Of a stretch of 64,000 nt of DNA, positions 9,776 to 20,722 are shown one piece after another. The first letter of the stretch is position 1. The number at the start of each line of letters is the position of its first letter. Made by a program: the position numbers and the translations under genes. This stretch comes from JAXGXJ01 sp963829545 (GTDB lineage: Bacteria > Actinomycetota > Thermoleophilia > RBG-16-64-13). Location of the stretch: positions 1 through 64,000 of the forward strand of contig CAWHIX010000011.1 of NCBI GenBank assembly GCA_963829545.1, given 5' to 3'. A model generated the notes under the pieces. That model saw only the letters and a program-made list of their open reading frames with translations, was not told the DNA's origin and did not search any database.

Positions 9776-11774
9776 CTACTCCGCCAGGTCGAGCACCCGG
9801 CACAGGATGACGGCCACGTGCTGGCGCTTGATGGGCTCCTCGGGCCGCAGGGTCCCGTCCTCGTAGCCCAGAGTACCTCCTGCTGCTTCAGGTAGGTAGC
9901 GGCCGCCCAATAGACGCTGTCGTGCGAGGACGTCGCTGAAGCCCGGCGTGTCGGCGGGCAGCGCGGCGGCTTCGTCCTCCCAGCCCAGGGCACGGCACAT
10001 CATGGCCGCCATGATGATCGCGGCGCATCACCACGTAGGGCTGGAAGTTGTTGCCCGACCGGCGCCGTGACCAGGCCGGCTTTCTTGGCCGCGGCCACCC
10101 AGTCGGACTCGTCGAGCAGGACCCCCGGCCGGGCGGGAACGTCGGCGTAGGGGGCGGTGGTCACGTTGACCACGGCGATCTGGTCTTCGGGGTGCATGAG
10201 GTTGTGGAGGTTGACGGCGATCTTGGCGAACTGCCAGCGGGTGATGGAGCCATCGGGCTTGAAGAGGCCGCCTGTGTAGCCGCTCATCAGCCCGGCGGTC
10301 ACCATGCGGGCGATCTGGTCGTGGTACTGGTGGTTCCTGCCCCACGTCGTAGAACTCGCCCTCGGCCAGGGGCTCTCCCCCGGTGACGGTGAGGATGAGA
10401 GTGGAGCGCGAGCCCGAGGCTAGCTCTTGAGAGAGGTGGCCGCGACCGTGGCGGTGCCCTTCGTCCCCGGTCAGGCGCACGGTGCGGGCGTGGCTGGCGG
10501 GGTCGGCGGTGTCGCGCGTCGCCACCTCCACCCGACCGATCAGGCCGATGTCGAAGGTCTTACCTGTGGACACATCTTTGAGATTGCCGTTGACCTTCGC
10601 GGAAAGGGACGCCGGCGAGATGGTGTAGGTCCAGTTCCAGCCCGGACCGGCGGAGCTGACGCTCGTGGGCGGGGCCTTGAGGCTCCAGGGGTCGGGCTGC
10701 GAGACGATGTACGGCCTGCCGTTGCGGCGCCCGACCAGGCCGAGTCGGTGGTGTAGCCGCCGGAGTGGGCAGAGAAGTAAGTGGAAGCAGGCTTGCCCTG
10801 GTAGGTGAGGATGAGCCCGGCCGTCTCCTCGGCGGCCTGGGCGAGACCCGGGTACTTGGCCTCCAGCCGGTAGCCCGCGTAGTACTGGTCCTGCCAGCCG
10901 TCGGTGAGGGTGCCGTTCTTGGCCACCGCGTAGGTACGGGCGGCGACCGCCTGGGCCTTCACCGCCTCGGGAGCGTAGCCGGAGGCGCTGGGCATCGCCC
11001 AGTCGTGGTCGACCTCGCCGATGTCGCGGACATACTTGTCGACTGGACGAAGTTGTAGACCCAGAGCTCGCCGGCGCCGTTGCCGGGCTGCACGCGTATG
11101 GTGCCCCAGTACTCGCGGTAGTCGTAGGTCTTGCCGCTGGTCTTCATCTGCACGGCCACCCGGCCCTCGCCGGGGTCGCTCGCCCGTGCGTACGGGCCGG
11201 AGCTCCACGTAGTCGAAGGGACCTTGAGGACCGGCCGCCGTGACGACCTGGACCTTGCCCTCGCTTGCAGAACACGTTGAAGAAGCGTGCCCGCAGGGAT
11301 GATCTCGGTCTCCTCGCCGGCGGCCGTCGTCTTGACCAGCATGGCCCGGTCATCGGCGGGCTTGAGGTCGACCTGGACGAACTGGTGACGGCTGAACTCG
11401 TCCGGCGGGTTGGCGGAGATGCGCACCTTCACTTCGGCGAACGGGTCGGCGATCGTCTCGAGAGTGGTGCCCGGGTAGTAGAAGGCCAGGATCTCGGTCG
11501 AAGGTCACGCCCTCTTTGGCCGCCTGCCAGGCGCCCCATTGGCTCATGCCTGCCCCGTGGCCCCAGCCCCGGCCGGTGAAGACGAAGTCCCCGTCCGCGG
11601 CGCGGGCGGGCGGCGCACGCAGGCCGGCGAGAGACCACGGTCAGCGTACAGACGAAGGCGCGGACGGCGCGCCGAAGACGGTGATGGCCGCCGCGGACGG
11701 CCAGGAGCCGGCGGCGCCTCGCTAGAACCCATCAACGGCCGCTCGACGACCGAAAAGAAACGATCATTCTTCAA
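9776..11774 (-). CDS. SpoIID/LytB-domain lytic enzyme with SLH repeats (frameshifted)
   Basis: About 665 residues. Start TTG at 11774 has GGGGAGG seven bases upstream. A signal peptide is followed by GRGWGHGAGMSQWGAWQAA, a SpoIID hallmark. Then come the SpoIID core motifs SGYAPEAVKAQAVAARTYAV (with the Glu that is catalytic in Bacillus SpoIID) and TYFSAHSGGYTTDSAW. SLH repeats close the protein (ITRWQFAKIAVNLHNL, AMMCRALGW, IKRQHVAVILCRVLDL). SpoIID enzymes are lytic transglycosylases acting on peptidoglycan stripped of peptides, so the SLH amidase encoded immediately upstream would supply the substrate. The order of the GHGAGMSQWGA motif before the PEAVKAQ motif differs from Bacillus SpoIID. 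At least six frameshifts. No other sporulation gene is in the window. Confidence 0.8.
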
Positions 11775-11875
11775 AACAAAACCTCCCCGCGTGAGTCACG
11801 GCCCTGCCCGGTTTCGCGACTGCGGCCGGCTGCGCGCATCGGACTCTGTCGTCGCCTGATCGCGCTCCACGCTCA

Positions 11876-13515
11876 CTACAACTCGCTCGTGTACACAGTC
11901 GTGGACCACTTCAGGTACTCGAGCACGCCGTCGGCGATGGCCTGAGCCGCCGTCTGCTGGTAGGCGGGGTGAGGAGCTTGGCCTCCTCCTCGGCGTTGGT
12001 CATGAAGCCGACCTCGGCCAGAGCCGCGGGCATGTCGGTCTCGTGCAGCACCACCAGTTGTTCCAGTGCGTGCGGGCGCCTCGGTCGCGTAGAGTCGAGG
12101 GCCTCCAGCAGGTTGCGTCTGGATGGCTTCCGCCAGCAGCCTGCCCTCCGACCGAGTAGTTGTCCGGAGTACCCGCGTAGAAGGTCTCGGTGCCGTTGGC
12201 GTCGGGATGCGCGGCGGCGTTGTTGTGGACGCTCACGAAGAGGCTGGCGCAGAGCCGCGTTGGCGATCTCGGCCCCGGTGCTCCTGAGCGTCGCACGGCG
12301 CGTGTCGTCGTCGCGGGTCATGATCACCCGGAGACCGGCACTTGCGCAGGTCGGCCGCCAGCGAGCAGGGCGATGGCCAGGTTGAAGTCCTTCTCGTGCG
12401 TGCCCGAGACGCCCGATGGCGCCGGGGGCGATCGCCGCCGTGCCCGGGGTCGACGCAGATCAGCGGCGGCCCGTCTCCGTCGGGACCGTCCGTGCGCCGG
12501 TAGACATCCACGACGAGGCGGTAGCCCTTGTCCTCCGAAGGGGCGAGAGACATCACCCGGAAGGTCTCGGTAGCGGGCAAGGTCGAGGGTGACCCGGACG
12601 GTGCGGGGATCGTAGGCGTACTGCCGCGCACCGACGGACTTGACCTCCAGCGATATCGCACGGCCTGGGAGAGCGTGCCGGCGATGGCGCCCCCCTGGTA
12701 GTCGACGGTGAGCGTGCCGTCCGCGGAGATGGCGGCCGTGACCTTGCCGGGAGCCCGGGAGAGGTCGATGACCACGCGGGTCCTGTCGGGATAGTCGGCC
12801 GCGAAGCGCACCTGCTGGATGACGGCCCGCATGCTGAGTTCGGCCCTGAACACCACCAGAGCGAACTGGGCCCGGGTGATGCCGTCCTTGGGCTTGAAGC
12901 GGCCGTTGGTCCCGCCGAAGAGACCCCGCTGTACGGCCAGAGCCACATAGGGCCGAGCGACGGTGGCGATGTCCGCGCCGTCGGAGAAGGCCGCGAGAGT
13001 CTCGTGCGATCTGCGACGGCGCGAGCTTCTTCGCCTCCGCGTCCCAGCCCATGGCCCGCACCATGATGATGGCCATCTGCTGCCGGCTCAGGGTGTAGTA
13101 GGGCCGGAAACGACCGTCGGGGAAGCCCGTGATCCAGCCCTTGGCGCGCGGCGGTCTCCACGTAGTCGCTGTAGACGTCGTCGAGATCGGGGAAGGACGG
13201 GGCCGGCGGGCTTGACCAGCTCCTCGTCCTGCCACAGCACGAGGACCTTGGTCGCCTGCCCCCGGGTGAGGGTCGTCGCCGGGACCGAAGGTGCCGTCCT
13301 TGTAGCCGGAGATGACGCCGGCGGCGGTCATGAACTCGATGGCGTCGTGGGCCGGGATGCCCTGGTTGACGTCGGGGAAGCTCGAGGCTGTGGGCGAGCG
13401 CCGAGCGAGGAGCAGTGCGGCGAGTAGAAGGGCGAGCGCCAGAAGCCAGCAGCGAGCCCGGCGATCAGCGAGTGCCTGGCGCGGCCGCGCCGGGACTCGG
13501 GGAAGCTCCCCGGCG
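11876..13515 (-). CDS. SLH repeats plus AMIN domain plus N-acetylmuramoyl-L-alanine amidase (frameshifted)
   Basis: About 545 residues. A hydrophobic signal segment (LLALALLLAALLLA) leads into three N-terminal SLH repeats (MTAAGVISGYKDGTFGPG, LSRQQMAIIMVRAMGW, ITRAQFALVVFRAEL). An AMIN-like domain follows (VRFAADYPDRTRVVIDLS), then Amidase_3 with zinc-ligand motifs LICVDPGHGG, LFVSVHNNAA and the catalytic Glu in AEVGFMTNAEEE. It cleaves the amide bond between MurNAc and the stem peptide. The stop is TAG 11876. No ATG, GTG or TTG is in frame with the signal sequence, so the start is approximate; it must lie just after the stop of the upstream M23 gene at 13540. Many frameshifts. Confidence 0.78.
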
Positions 13516-13539
13516 GAGATATGATTCGACCCGCGGAGA

Positions 13540-15304
13540 CTATGAGCCTGCCTCTCCCTGTAGCAGCCGCAGCAGTCTGGCCATCACCGTGACCGCCTGC
13601 GCCCTGTTGGTGTTCTCCGCCGGCCGGAAGCAGTCTTGAGCGTCGCCGCACATGAGACCGTAGTTGTGCGACCATGACGATGGCTCCCTCGGCCCAGTAG
13701 CCCGGGGGTATGTCTTTGTAGAGGTCGGCTCGCGGGGCACGTGCTCTCCGCCCGGTCCTCACCCGGATCGGCGCCCAGCGCCCGGCACAGCATGGTGGCC
13801 ATCTGCGCCCGGGTCACAAGGGCTCGGGCGAGAACGACGTCCCGTCGCCGGTGCCGCGCACCAGGCCGAGGCGGGCGGCGAGCTCGATCTCGTCGTGGGC
13901 CCAGTGGTGAGACGGGGACGTCGGCAAAGATGCCCTCGATCTCGCCGGCTCGCGTCGCCGCTGCTGCGTCGCCCGCCGGTCGAGAGCCGCCGAGGGCGTC
14001 GGTCCCGCGGGGGCCTCGGCGCGGGGGCAGCGTTGGGCTTGGGCTGTCGACGGTGTTGCCGTCGTCGGCGGCGCTTCGGCTTCAGCGGCGCGCCCCGAAG
14101 CGGCGGCGGACCGCGGCGTCACCGAGGCGGCCAGCTCGTCGGGAGCCATGGTGCGCACCAGATAGATGGCGAACAGGGCCCGCGATACCTGCGTAGTAGG
14201 GCCGGAAGCGATTGTCGGGGTCGGGGATGACGATCTCCGCCGCCACAGCCTGGGCGAAGTCACGGTAGAACCAGTCGGTGGTGCGGACGTCGGTGAAGCC
14301 GGGCACGCTCGCTCCGCCCAGGGTGGTGGTGGTGGACCGGGGCACCGTGGTAGTCGTGGTCCGGAAAGCGGTAGAGCCCGTGTTCGGCTGGGTGGTCGTC
14401 GTGGGGTTGGGCTTGGATGTCGTCGTGGTGGTGGTCACAGGCGGTTTGGACGTGGTGGTCGTGGTCGAGGTTTCGCCGTGGTGGTGGTCGAGCCCGGCCT
14501 GCGTGGTCGGCGTGGTGATGCGGAGGCTTGCCGGCCGCGGTCCACTCCGCCAGGGTGGGGGCCGCCTTGAGACTCGTGTAGGGGTCGATGGCGCTGGGAG
14601 AGCGCGTCTGCGTGCCCGAGGCGCTCACGTAGCCGCCCAGGTGGATCTCGAAGTGGAGATGGCGGGCGGTGTCTTCGGCGTTGCCGCTGTCACCCACGTA
14701 GGCGATGACGTCGCCGCGCTGGACATGCGTCCCGTTGGTGAGACCGGGGGCATAGGCGAACTGCACGCCGCCCTTGCCGTCGTCGGTGCCGGGCGTGTCG
14801 TTGTTCATATGGACGTAGAAGTAGTCGTTGCCGTCGTCACCACGCAGCAGGATGTTGTAGTAGGGGAGGTTGTTGTAGCTGGAGAGCTTGCCGGTGAGGT
14901 TGAGCCAGTCGAGCTTCCCGTCGACCACGGCCAGCAGGGGCGTCATCTTGGCCGCCATGAGGTCGTTGCCGGCGTGGGTGCGCCCTCCCGAGCGCGCGGC
15001 GCCGAAGGTGTCGATCCAGGAGATGCGCTTCTCCATCGGGAAGAGGATGGGGACGACGGGGGCGCTCTGACCCGCGGCGGCCGCGGTGAGCGTGACCGCC
15101 GCCTCGGCAGCCGGCTCGAGCATGGCGGCTTCCGCGGGGGTCGAGGAGAGGAGGCCTGCCAGAAGGCAGAGTACGACAACCAGCAAAACCGCCGCTCCCC
15201 AGAGGGAGCATTGGAGCCCTGCCGCTACGCGCCACTGACGCGCGAAAACTCCTCGGCGGCTGCGCCAGGTGTCTTTCCGTGTGGTTGGATCCTGTCGCGG
15301 CCAT
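13540..15304 (-). CDS. Exported M23 (LytM-type) peptidase with Thr-rich linker and SLH repeats (frameshifted)
   Basis: About 590 residues. The signal segment is VLLVVVLCLLAGLLSSTPA. The best start is ATG 15304, but a frameshift near 15265 is needed to join it. The M23 domain has the zinc-ligand motifs THAGNDLM and HLHFEIH plus HVQRGDVIAYVGDSG. A linker very rich in Thr and Pro follows at about 14.3-14.5 kb. Then come three SLH repeats (including VTRAQMATMLCRALG and NRAQAVTVMARLLRL), ending at TAG 13540. It is probably a peptidoglycan endopeptidase held on the wall by its SLH part. It lies 88 bases downstream of murJ on the same strand. Confidence 0.8.
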
Positions 15305-15392
15305 AAAGATCTACCTACCTGCTTACGCCGCCGGCTCGATTTCTCCTGCCGGCCGGCTCGACCGTATTGCGACCGGATCGTGGCTTTCGGCC

Positions 15393-17185
15393 CTATCCGG
15401 CCTGTCGCGGCTTCCTCTTAAGGACCGTCCGCAACATATCGGTTACTTCGGCAAGTTCGGGCATTTTAACAAGCCAGGCCCCGAACAGGAAGACGGCCAC
15501 ACCCACCACGAACCCCACGATCAGACGGATGGCATAGCCGGAAGTGTCGGCCGGAAGGGCCTGCGCGAGCAGGTAGTCGACGACCCAGACCACCGCTCCC
15601 ATCACGGCCGAGACGGCCGCGACCACGCCCAGGGAGCGGAACATCCTGCCGAAGCCCATGGAGCCGATCCTGTGCTTGAGCAGCCAGGTGAGGACGACGA
15701 AGTTGACCGAGAGCGCGATGGTGGTCCCCAAGGCCAGGCCCCCGACGCCCAGCCACTGCATGAGCAGATAGGAGAAGACCACGTTGATCGCCACGGTGAT
15801 GACGCTGATCTTCACCGGCGTGCGCGTGTCGTGATAGGCGTAGAAGACCCGGGTGAGGGTATCGCGCCCGGCATACGCGTAGAGGCCCAGACACAGGAAG
15901 AGCAGGGCCCAGGCCGTACGCGCGGTGTCCTCGGGGGTGAACTCGCCGTGCTCGAGTATCAGCCCGATGATCGGGTAGCGCAGGATGATGATGCCCACCG
16001 TGACCGGGATCATGAGGAAGCCCATGACGCGCATGGCGAAGTTCACCGTCGCCTTCACGCGCTCGGGAGCCTTGGCGGCCACCTGCTCGGAGAGCAGCGG
16101 GAAGATGGGCACGGTTATCCCGGCCACGAAGAGACCCAGGGGGAGCTGGAACAGCTTCTCGGCGTAGCTGAGGCTGACGAGATGGAGCCGACCTCCAGCA
16201 TCGAGCCCAGGATCTGCGTGGCGAAGATGCTGATCTTGCCCACGGCCGAGCCGATGAGTATTGGCCAGACCATCGCACCAACTTCTCGCAGGCCAGGGTC
16301 CTGCCAGTCGATACGGGGACGATAGCTGATGCCCTGGTCGCGCAGGCCGGGGAATGAGCACGACGAAACCGGCGAACCAGCCCACCACGCTGCCTGATGG
16401 CCGAGCGACGTGATGCCCAAGCTGCCGGCGAACGCCACCATGATGACGAGGACCACGACCGTGCCCACGGCGGGAGCGAACGCAGCCAGCGCGAAGCGTT
16501 TGAGCGAGTTGAGCATGCCGATGAGCAGACCGGTGAGCCCCTCGAAGACGAAGCCCAGTCATCAGGATGCGGAAGAGGAAGACGGCCTGGTCGGCGGTGG
16601 CGTCGTCGAAGCCGATAGCCCACCAGGGGGATGATCCAGGGGGCCAAGACTGATCAGCACGACGGTCACCACGATCAGGATGACGCAGATGATGTTGCCG
16701 ATGTTCACCGAGAGGTCCCAGGCCTCTTTGCGCCGCCCGTGGCCAGGCGGAAGGTAAGGAGGGGAACGAAGGTGGCGGTGAGGGCCCCGGCAACCATCAG
16801 GGTCAGCGAGATAGGGGATGCGATAGGCGAGGAAGAAGGCGTCGGTGTCGGCCTGGGCGCCGAAGAAGTAGGCGACCGCGACGTCGCGCACCAGCCCCAG
16901 GAGCCGTCCCACGAGCGTGGCCGTGACGATGACGATGGCCGCCTTGCCTACCACGGCACGCACCGAGTGGCCGACATCCCCGGTGGACGGCGCCGGGGAG
17001 ATGGGCTCTTCCAGCTCATCCAGGCCGTCAGCGCCGACCGTGAGGGGCATGCCCGAACCGTCCTTGAAGAAGCCGGCGTCGGTGTCGGGTCCCTCCGACA
17101 GTAGGGCTTCCTCGGGCAGCAGGGCGTCGTCGAGCTCGCGTCCGGCGTCGTCGGCCTCGCGGTCGTTCGGGTGGGACGTGTTCAC
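15393..17185 (-). CDS. murJ: Lipid II flippase MurJ (MviN family, frameshifted)
   Basis: About 597 residues, including an acidic cytoplasmic N-terminal extension of about 75 residues. Multi-helix MOP-superfamily transporter that flips lipid II across the membrane. Diagnostic pieces are LVGRLLGLVRDVAVAYFFGA near the first helix, FQLPLGLFVAGITVPIFPLL, YAYAGRDTLTRVFYAYHDTR and TPVKISVITVAINVVFSYLL. The start is GTG 17185, overlapping the csaB stop by four bases (GTGA), so it is probably translationally coupled. The stop is TAG 15393. Pieces lie in several frames. Because MurJ is normally essential, the breaks are best read as sequence errors. Confidence 0.85.
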
Positions 17186-18505
17186 ACGTCGTTCCCGTGG
17201 GAGAACACGGTGCCGGAAGAGGCGAGCTGCACGGCCAGCCGCGCGGTCCTGCCGGCCTCGTCCCGGAGGGGAGCGACGGCGCGCGCGAGCGCGGCCCGCC
17301 GAGCATCGAGATGGGCGAGCGAGTCCTCCACGGCAGCGACGAGGGCCTGCGCGCCGGTGAGGCCGGCGGGATCGTCGGGGGCGGGCGGCCTGGAGGGCTC
17401 AGCTGTGGACCCAACATCGGGCTCGGACCACGGTCCGGCGCTTGCCCCTGCGCGCTCGTTCCCTCGAGCTGATCGACAGCCACCGCCCAGGGAAGCTGCT
17501 CGGTCTGAGCGGCGAAAGCTCGGGTCTTGGGGTCGTAGTCGAGGACCACCGCCGGAGCTGCCGGCCGTAGCAGCCAGGATGCCGCCGTGCAGGCGCATGG
17601 CCACGCACCAGCTCGGCCTCGCCCAGGACGGCGGCAAGCAGCGCGGGCGAGGACACCGGGGGACAGGAGATGGGCGCGGCCGGCGAGGCCGGGCCGCGCC
17701 GCGAGCGTCTCGCACACAGGCGGGTCCTGGGACTCGTGGAGGGGCACCAGCACGACCGCCAGATCCAGGGGCGGCCACCTGATCTCCAGAGCCTCTCCCA
17801 GGCTCTCGAGGTAGCCGGTGCGTCCCAGCCACGGCCGGGGACACACGGCAAGGTAACGGGCTCCCCGGCGTGCAGGCCGTGCTGGACGAGAAGCCTGCAC
17901 GGCCGCTTCGGGACGGGAGCGGGCGCTGAGCGCATACGCCGGGTCGGGCACGACCAATTGCACCGGGGATCGCACGCCCATCTCGTAGGCCAGGCGGGCA
18001 GAGTCCTGGTCGCGCCAGGTGACCGCCTGGGAGGAGCGAACCCGCCGCCGCGACCAGCCGCCGGGCGGAGCGGGTGTGCAGGGGGCCCAGGCCCTGCGCG
18101 TACCACATGACGGGCAGACCGGCGGACCGAGCCATGAAGATCGACGGAGAGGAAGTAGGGGACGGGCCGGAGCTTGCCCTGCGCGGAAGAGGAACGAGCG
18201 GCCGAAGGAGTTCGAAGTCGGCCTCGTGCAGGAAACTGCCGCCGCCGCTGATGAGCAGGTCGGCCTCTCTCATCTGCGCCCACAGCCGGCCGGGGGAGCG
18301 CAGACTGGTCGACATCGACCTCGAGACTGCGACAGATCAGCGGCTGCCCCGCCGTGCCGGCGCGCCGGTGTCGGCGGGATCGAAGGAGAGCACGGTGAAA
18401 TGGGCGTCCGGCATCGCGTCTGCCGATCTCTTGAAGGATGCCGGCGAGGATGGCTTCGTCCCCGGCGTTGCCCTCGCCGTAGTAGCCGCTGATGAGATAC
18501 CTCAA
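17182..18505 (-). CDS. csaB: Polysaccharide pyruvyl transferase CsaB (frameshifted)
   Basis: About 440 residues. CsaB adds a ketal-linked pyruvate to the secondary cell-wall polymer, which SLH domains require for binding. TTG at 18505 overlaps the upstream stop by four bases (TTGA) and gives the N-terminus RYLISGYYGEGNAGDEAIL, typical of the family. Further motifs are ADLLISGGGSFLHE, GLPVMWYAQGLGPL, VVPDPAYAL and the late AMRLHGGILAA. The C-terminal 80 residues contain a disordered segment and a helical tail. The family match and the six SLH proteins encoded downstream support the role. Frame changes occur at several points. Confidence 0.87.
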
Positions 18506-20722
18506 GCGTCGCCGCCCTCGTAGTGCCCGCGCGCGCGCCCGCGGCGCGGCGGCCCGTAGTCGTCGGGCGACCAGCGCACCACCTGGGCCGCGTAGCGGGG
18601 CAGGGCCAGTTGGCTGCGCGCACGGCGAGGGTCCGTGGCCAGACGGTAGAGCCACTCGACCTTGGCCGTCTGGGTCCAGGCCGGAGCGCGCTTGACCGTT
18701 CCCGCCCAGACGTCGAAGCTGCCTCCGATCCCCAGGCCGACGCCGGCCCCCCAGCCGTCCCGGTGGCGGTGGAGGAGCATCTCCTGCTTGGGCGCACCCA
18801 TGGCGACCAGGAGCACATCGGCGCCCGACTCCCGGACGGCCCGCACGACGTCGGGCTCTTCAGAGGTCGAGAAGTAGCCGTGATGAGTGCCGGCGACGTG
18901 AAGCCCGGGCAGACGCTCCACCTGACGGCGGGCGGCTTCCTCGGCCACGCCTGGGGCGGCGCCCAGGAAGAAGACCGAAAGCCCCCCGCCGCGGCCAGTT
19001 CGAGCACACGGGCGGCAAGGTCCACCCCGGCCACCCGTTCCGGAGGTAGCGAGGCTGCTCGCCGGCGCGGATGGGCAGACCCGCGCCCCGGCGCCCGGCG
19101 GCCCCCGCCGGCAGCGTGCACCCTGCGTCCGGCGGCCCCCGCCGGCAAGCGTGCACCCTGGCGGCCGGCGGCCCACACGGCTCCGACCCCGTCGGGGTAA
19201 CAGAGATCGGCTTCCAGAAGAGCGGCCGCGGCGGCCGGGTCGCTCTGGGCCCTCATGACGAGCTCCGGATTGAAGGAGACGGCGAGGCGCGTTCGTGCGT
19301 CCGCCGCGGCGGCCTCCACGGCTGAGTCGATGGCCCACTGCGCGGCCTGCTCGAGCGTCACGATGTCGAGAGTGAAGCCAAGCACCGAGAGCGACGGCCA
19401 GGCGGGCGCCGGGCTGGGCGGCCGGTTGGGCGGCGGCGAGGGGATCGGTGTCCGGCTCCCCGGCGGAGCCGACGGCTCCCGCGTCGCCACCGACGCTCTC
19501 CGCCGCCCGGCGGTACACCTCTGCGTAGGCGGTCGCGGCCCGCAGATGGGAGTGGTTGCGACCACGTATTGACGGGCGGCCGCGGCCATGCGGGCGCCCA
19601 GGTCGGGGGCGGCGGCCAGCCGCAGGATGGCCGCCGCCAGGGCCCGCGGGTCGGCCGGAACGAGCAGGCCCGTCTCGCCATCCACCACCATCTCGGCCAG
19701 ACCGCCCACGTCGCCGGCGATCAGCGGCCTCCCCGAGGCCATGGCCTCGAGGGCCGACAGGGAGGTCGCCTCTTCGACGTTCTCCGAATGCACGGAGGGC
19801 ACCAGCACGATGTCGGCCAGGCGGTAGAGATCGAGGATGTCGTCTCGACCCTTGCCGCCCAGCAGGCGGACATGATCCTCCAGCCCGTTCTCGCGGACGA
19901 TGCGCTCCATCTCCTGTCGCTCGCCGCCCTCCCCGGCGTGGAGCAGCAGGAAGCGATCGCGCTCGACCTGCTCCATCGCGGCCAGGGCGAGAGAGGGTAG
20001 GATGACCCCGTTCTTCTTGACCAGCCTGCGGGGACAGAGCAGACCGATCTTGTCCTCCGGCATCTCCCACGTCGCCCGCAGTTCGCTTCGCACGCGCGTC
20101 TCTTCCTGGGGATCGTCGAAGGAGCGAAGATGGAGGTGTCGATGAAGTTCATCAGCGTGTAGATGGAGCCGGCCCGTTCGGGCACGAGGCCCAGGGCGTG
20201 ACGGTAGAGCCGGCTGTCGACCGTCACCACCGCGTCGGCAAGACGCAGGGCCCGCATCTCGGCCCGCATGAGGTAGTCGAGACCCATCCGGGAGGCGTTG
20301 CTGTAGCCCTCGGAGACGGATTCGTAGAGCGGGTATCCGTGCAGGGTGAGCACCAACGGGATGCCGTATTCGTCGGCGACGCCGCGCAGGTAGGGGACCG
20401 AGTAGACCTCCTGAACGTTCAGGATCTCCCAGGGAACGGCGGCGGCAGAGGCTCGGGCGCATTCCCGGGCCGTCTTCGTGGCCAGCAGGCGGCCGCGCGC
20501 TTCGGCAGCGTAGACCATGCCCCAGCCGGTACGGACCCGGTTGAGCGCCCCCGCCGGCCAGATGAGACCGGCCTTGCGCAGAGGCCCCGGGACGGTGGCG
20601 CCCAGGTAGAGCGCGGTGACCTCGTGACCGATGTCGATCAGGCCCTGGGTGAGCATGGCGATGTGAGTGCTCGTGCCCCCGATCTGGCCGGGATCGCGCA
20701 TGGTGGGGAGCAGGATCCTCAT
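18502..20722 (-). CDS. Fusion of a GT4 glycosyltransferase and a WecG/TagA/CpsF (GT26) ManNAc transferase
   Basis: About 740 residues. ATG 20722 overlaps the preceding stop (ATGA). The N-terminal GT4 half starts MRILLPTMRDPGQIGGTSTH and has LCPRRLVKKNGVILPSLALA and ENVEEATSLSALEAMASGRP. The C-terminal half matches WecG/TagA: VLGFTLDIVTLEQAA, AVSFNPELVMRA, YPDGVGAVWA, HHGYFSTSEEPDVVRAVRES and LLVAMGAPKQE. TagA and WecG transfer N-acetylmannosaminuronic acid or ManNAc to lipid-linked GlcNAc. Between the halves is a linker of about 35 residues (ESVGGDAGAVGSAGEPDTDP) with no stop in either frame used, which supports a fusion. Since frameshifts occur here, two adjacent genes remain possible. Confidence 0.8.
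19095..19174. repeat. GC-rich tandem repeat (period about 34) inside the WecG/TagA domain
   Basis: Two near-identical copies at 19095-19125 and 19129-19160, plus a partial third at 19163-19174. They encode repeats of LPAGAAGRR and insert about 30 residues between VWAAGRQG and RVAGVDL, which are close together in other family members. Confidence 0.7.

Noticed and set aside
1..15304. Genuine pseudogene cluster
   Set aside because: Breaks are frequent but leave every domain motif intact in another frame with almost no internal stops, and the same pattern affects essential murJ; sequence error explains this better.
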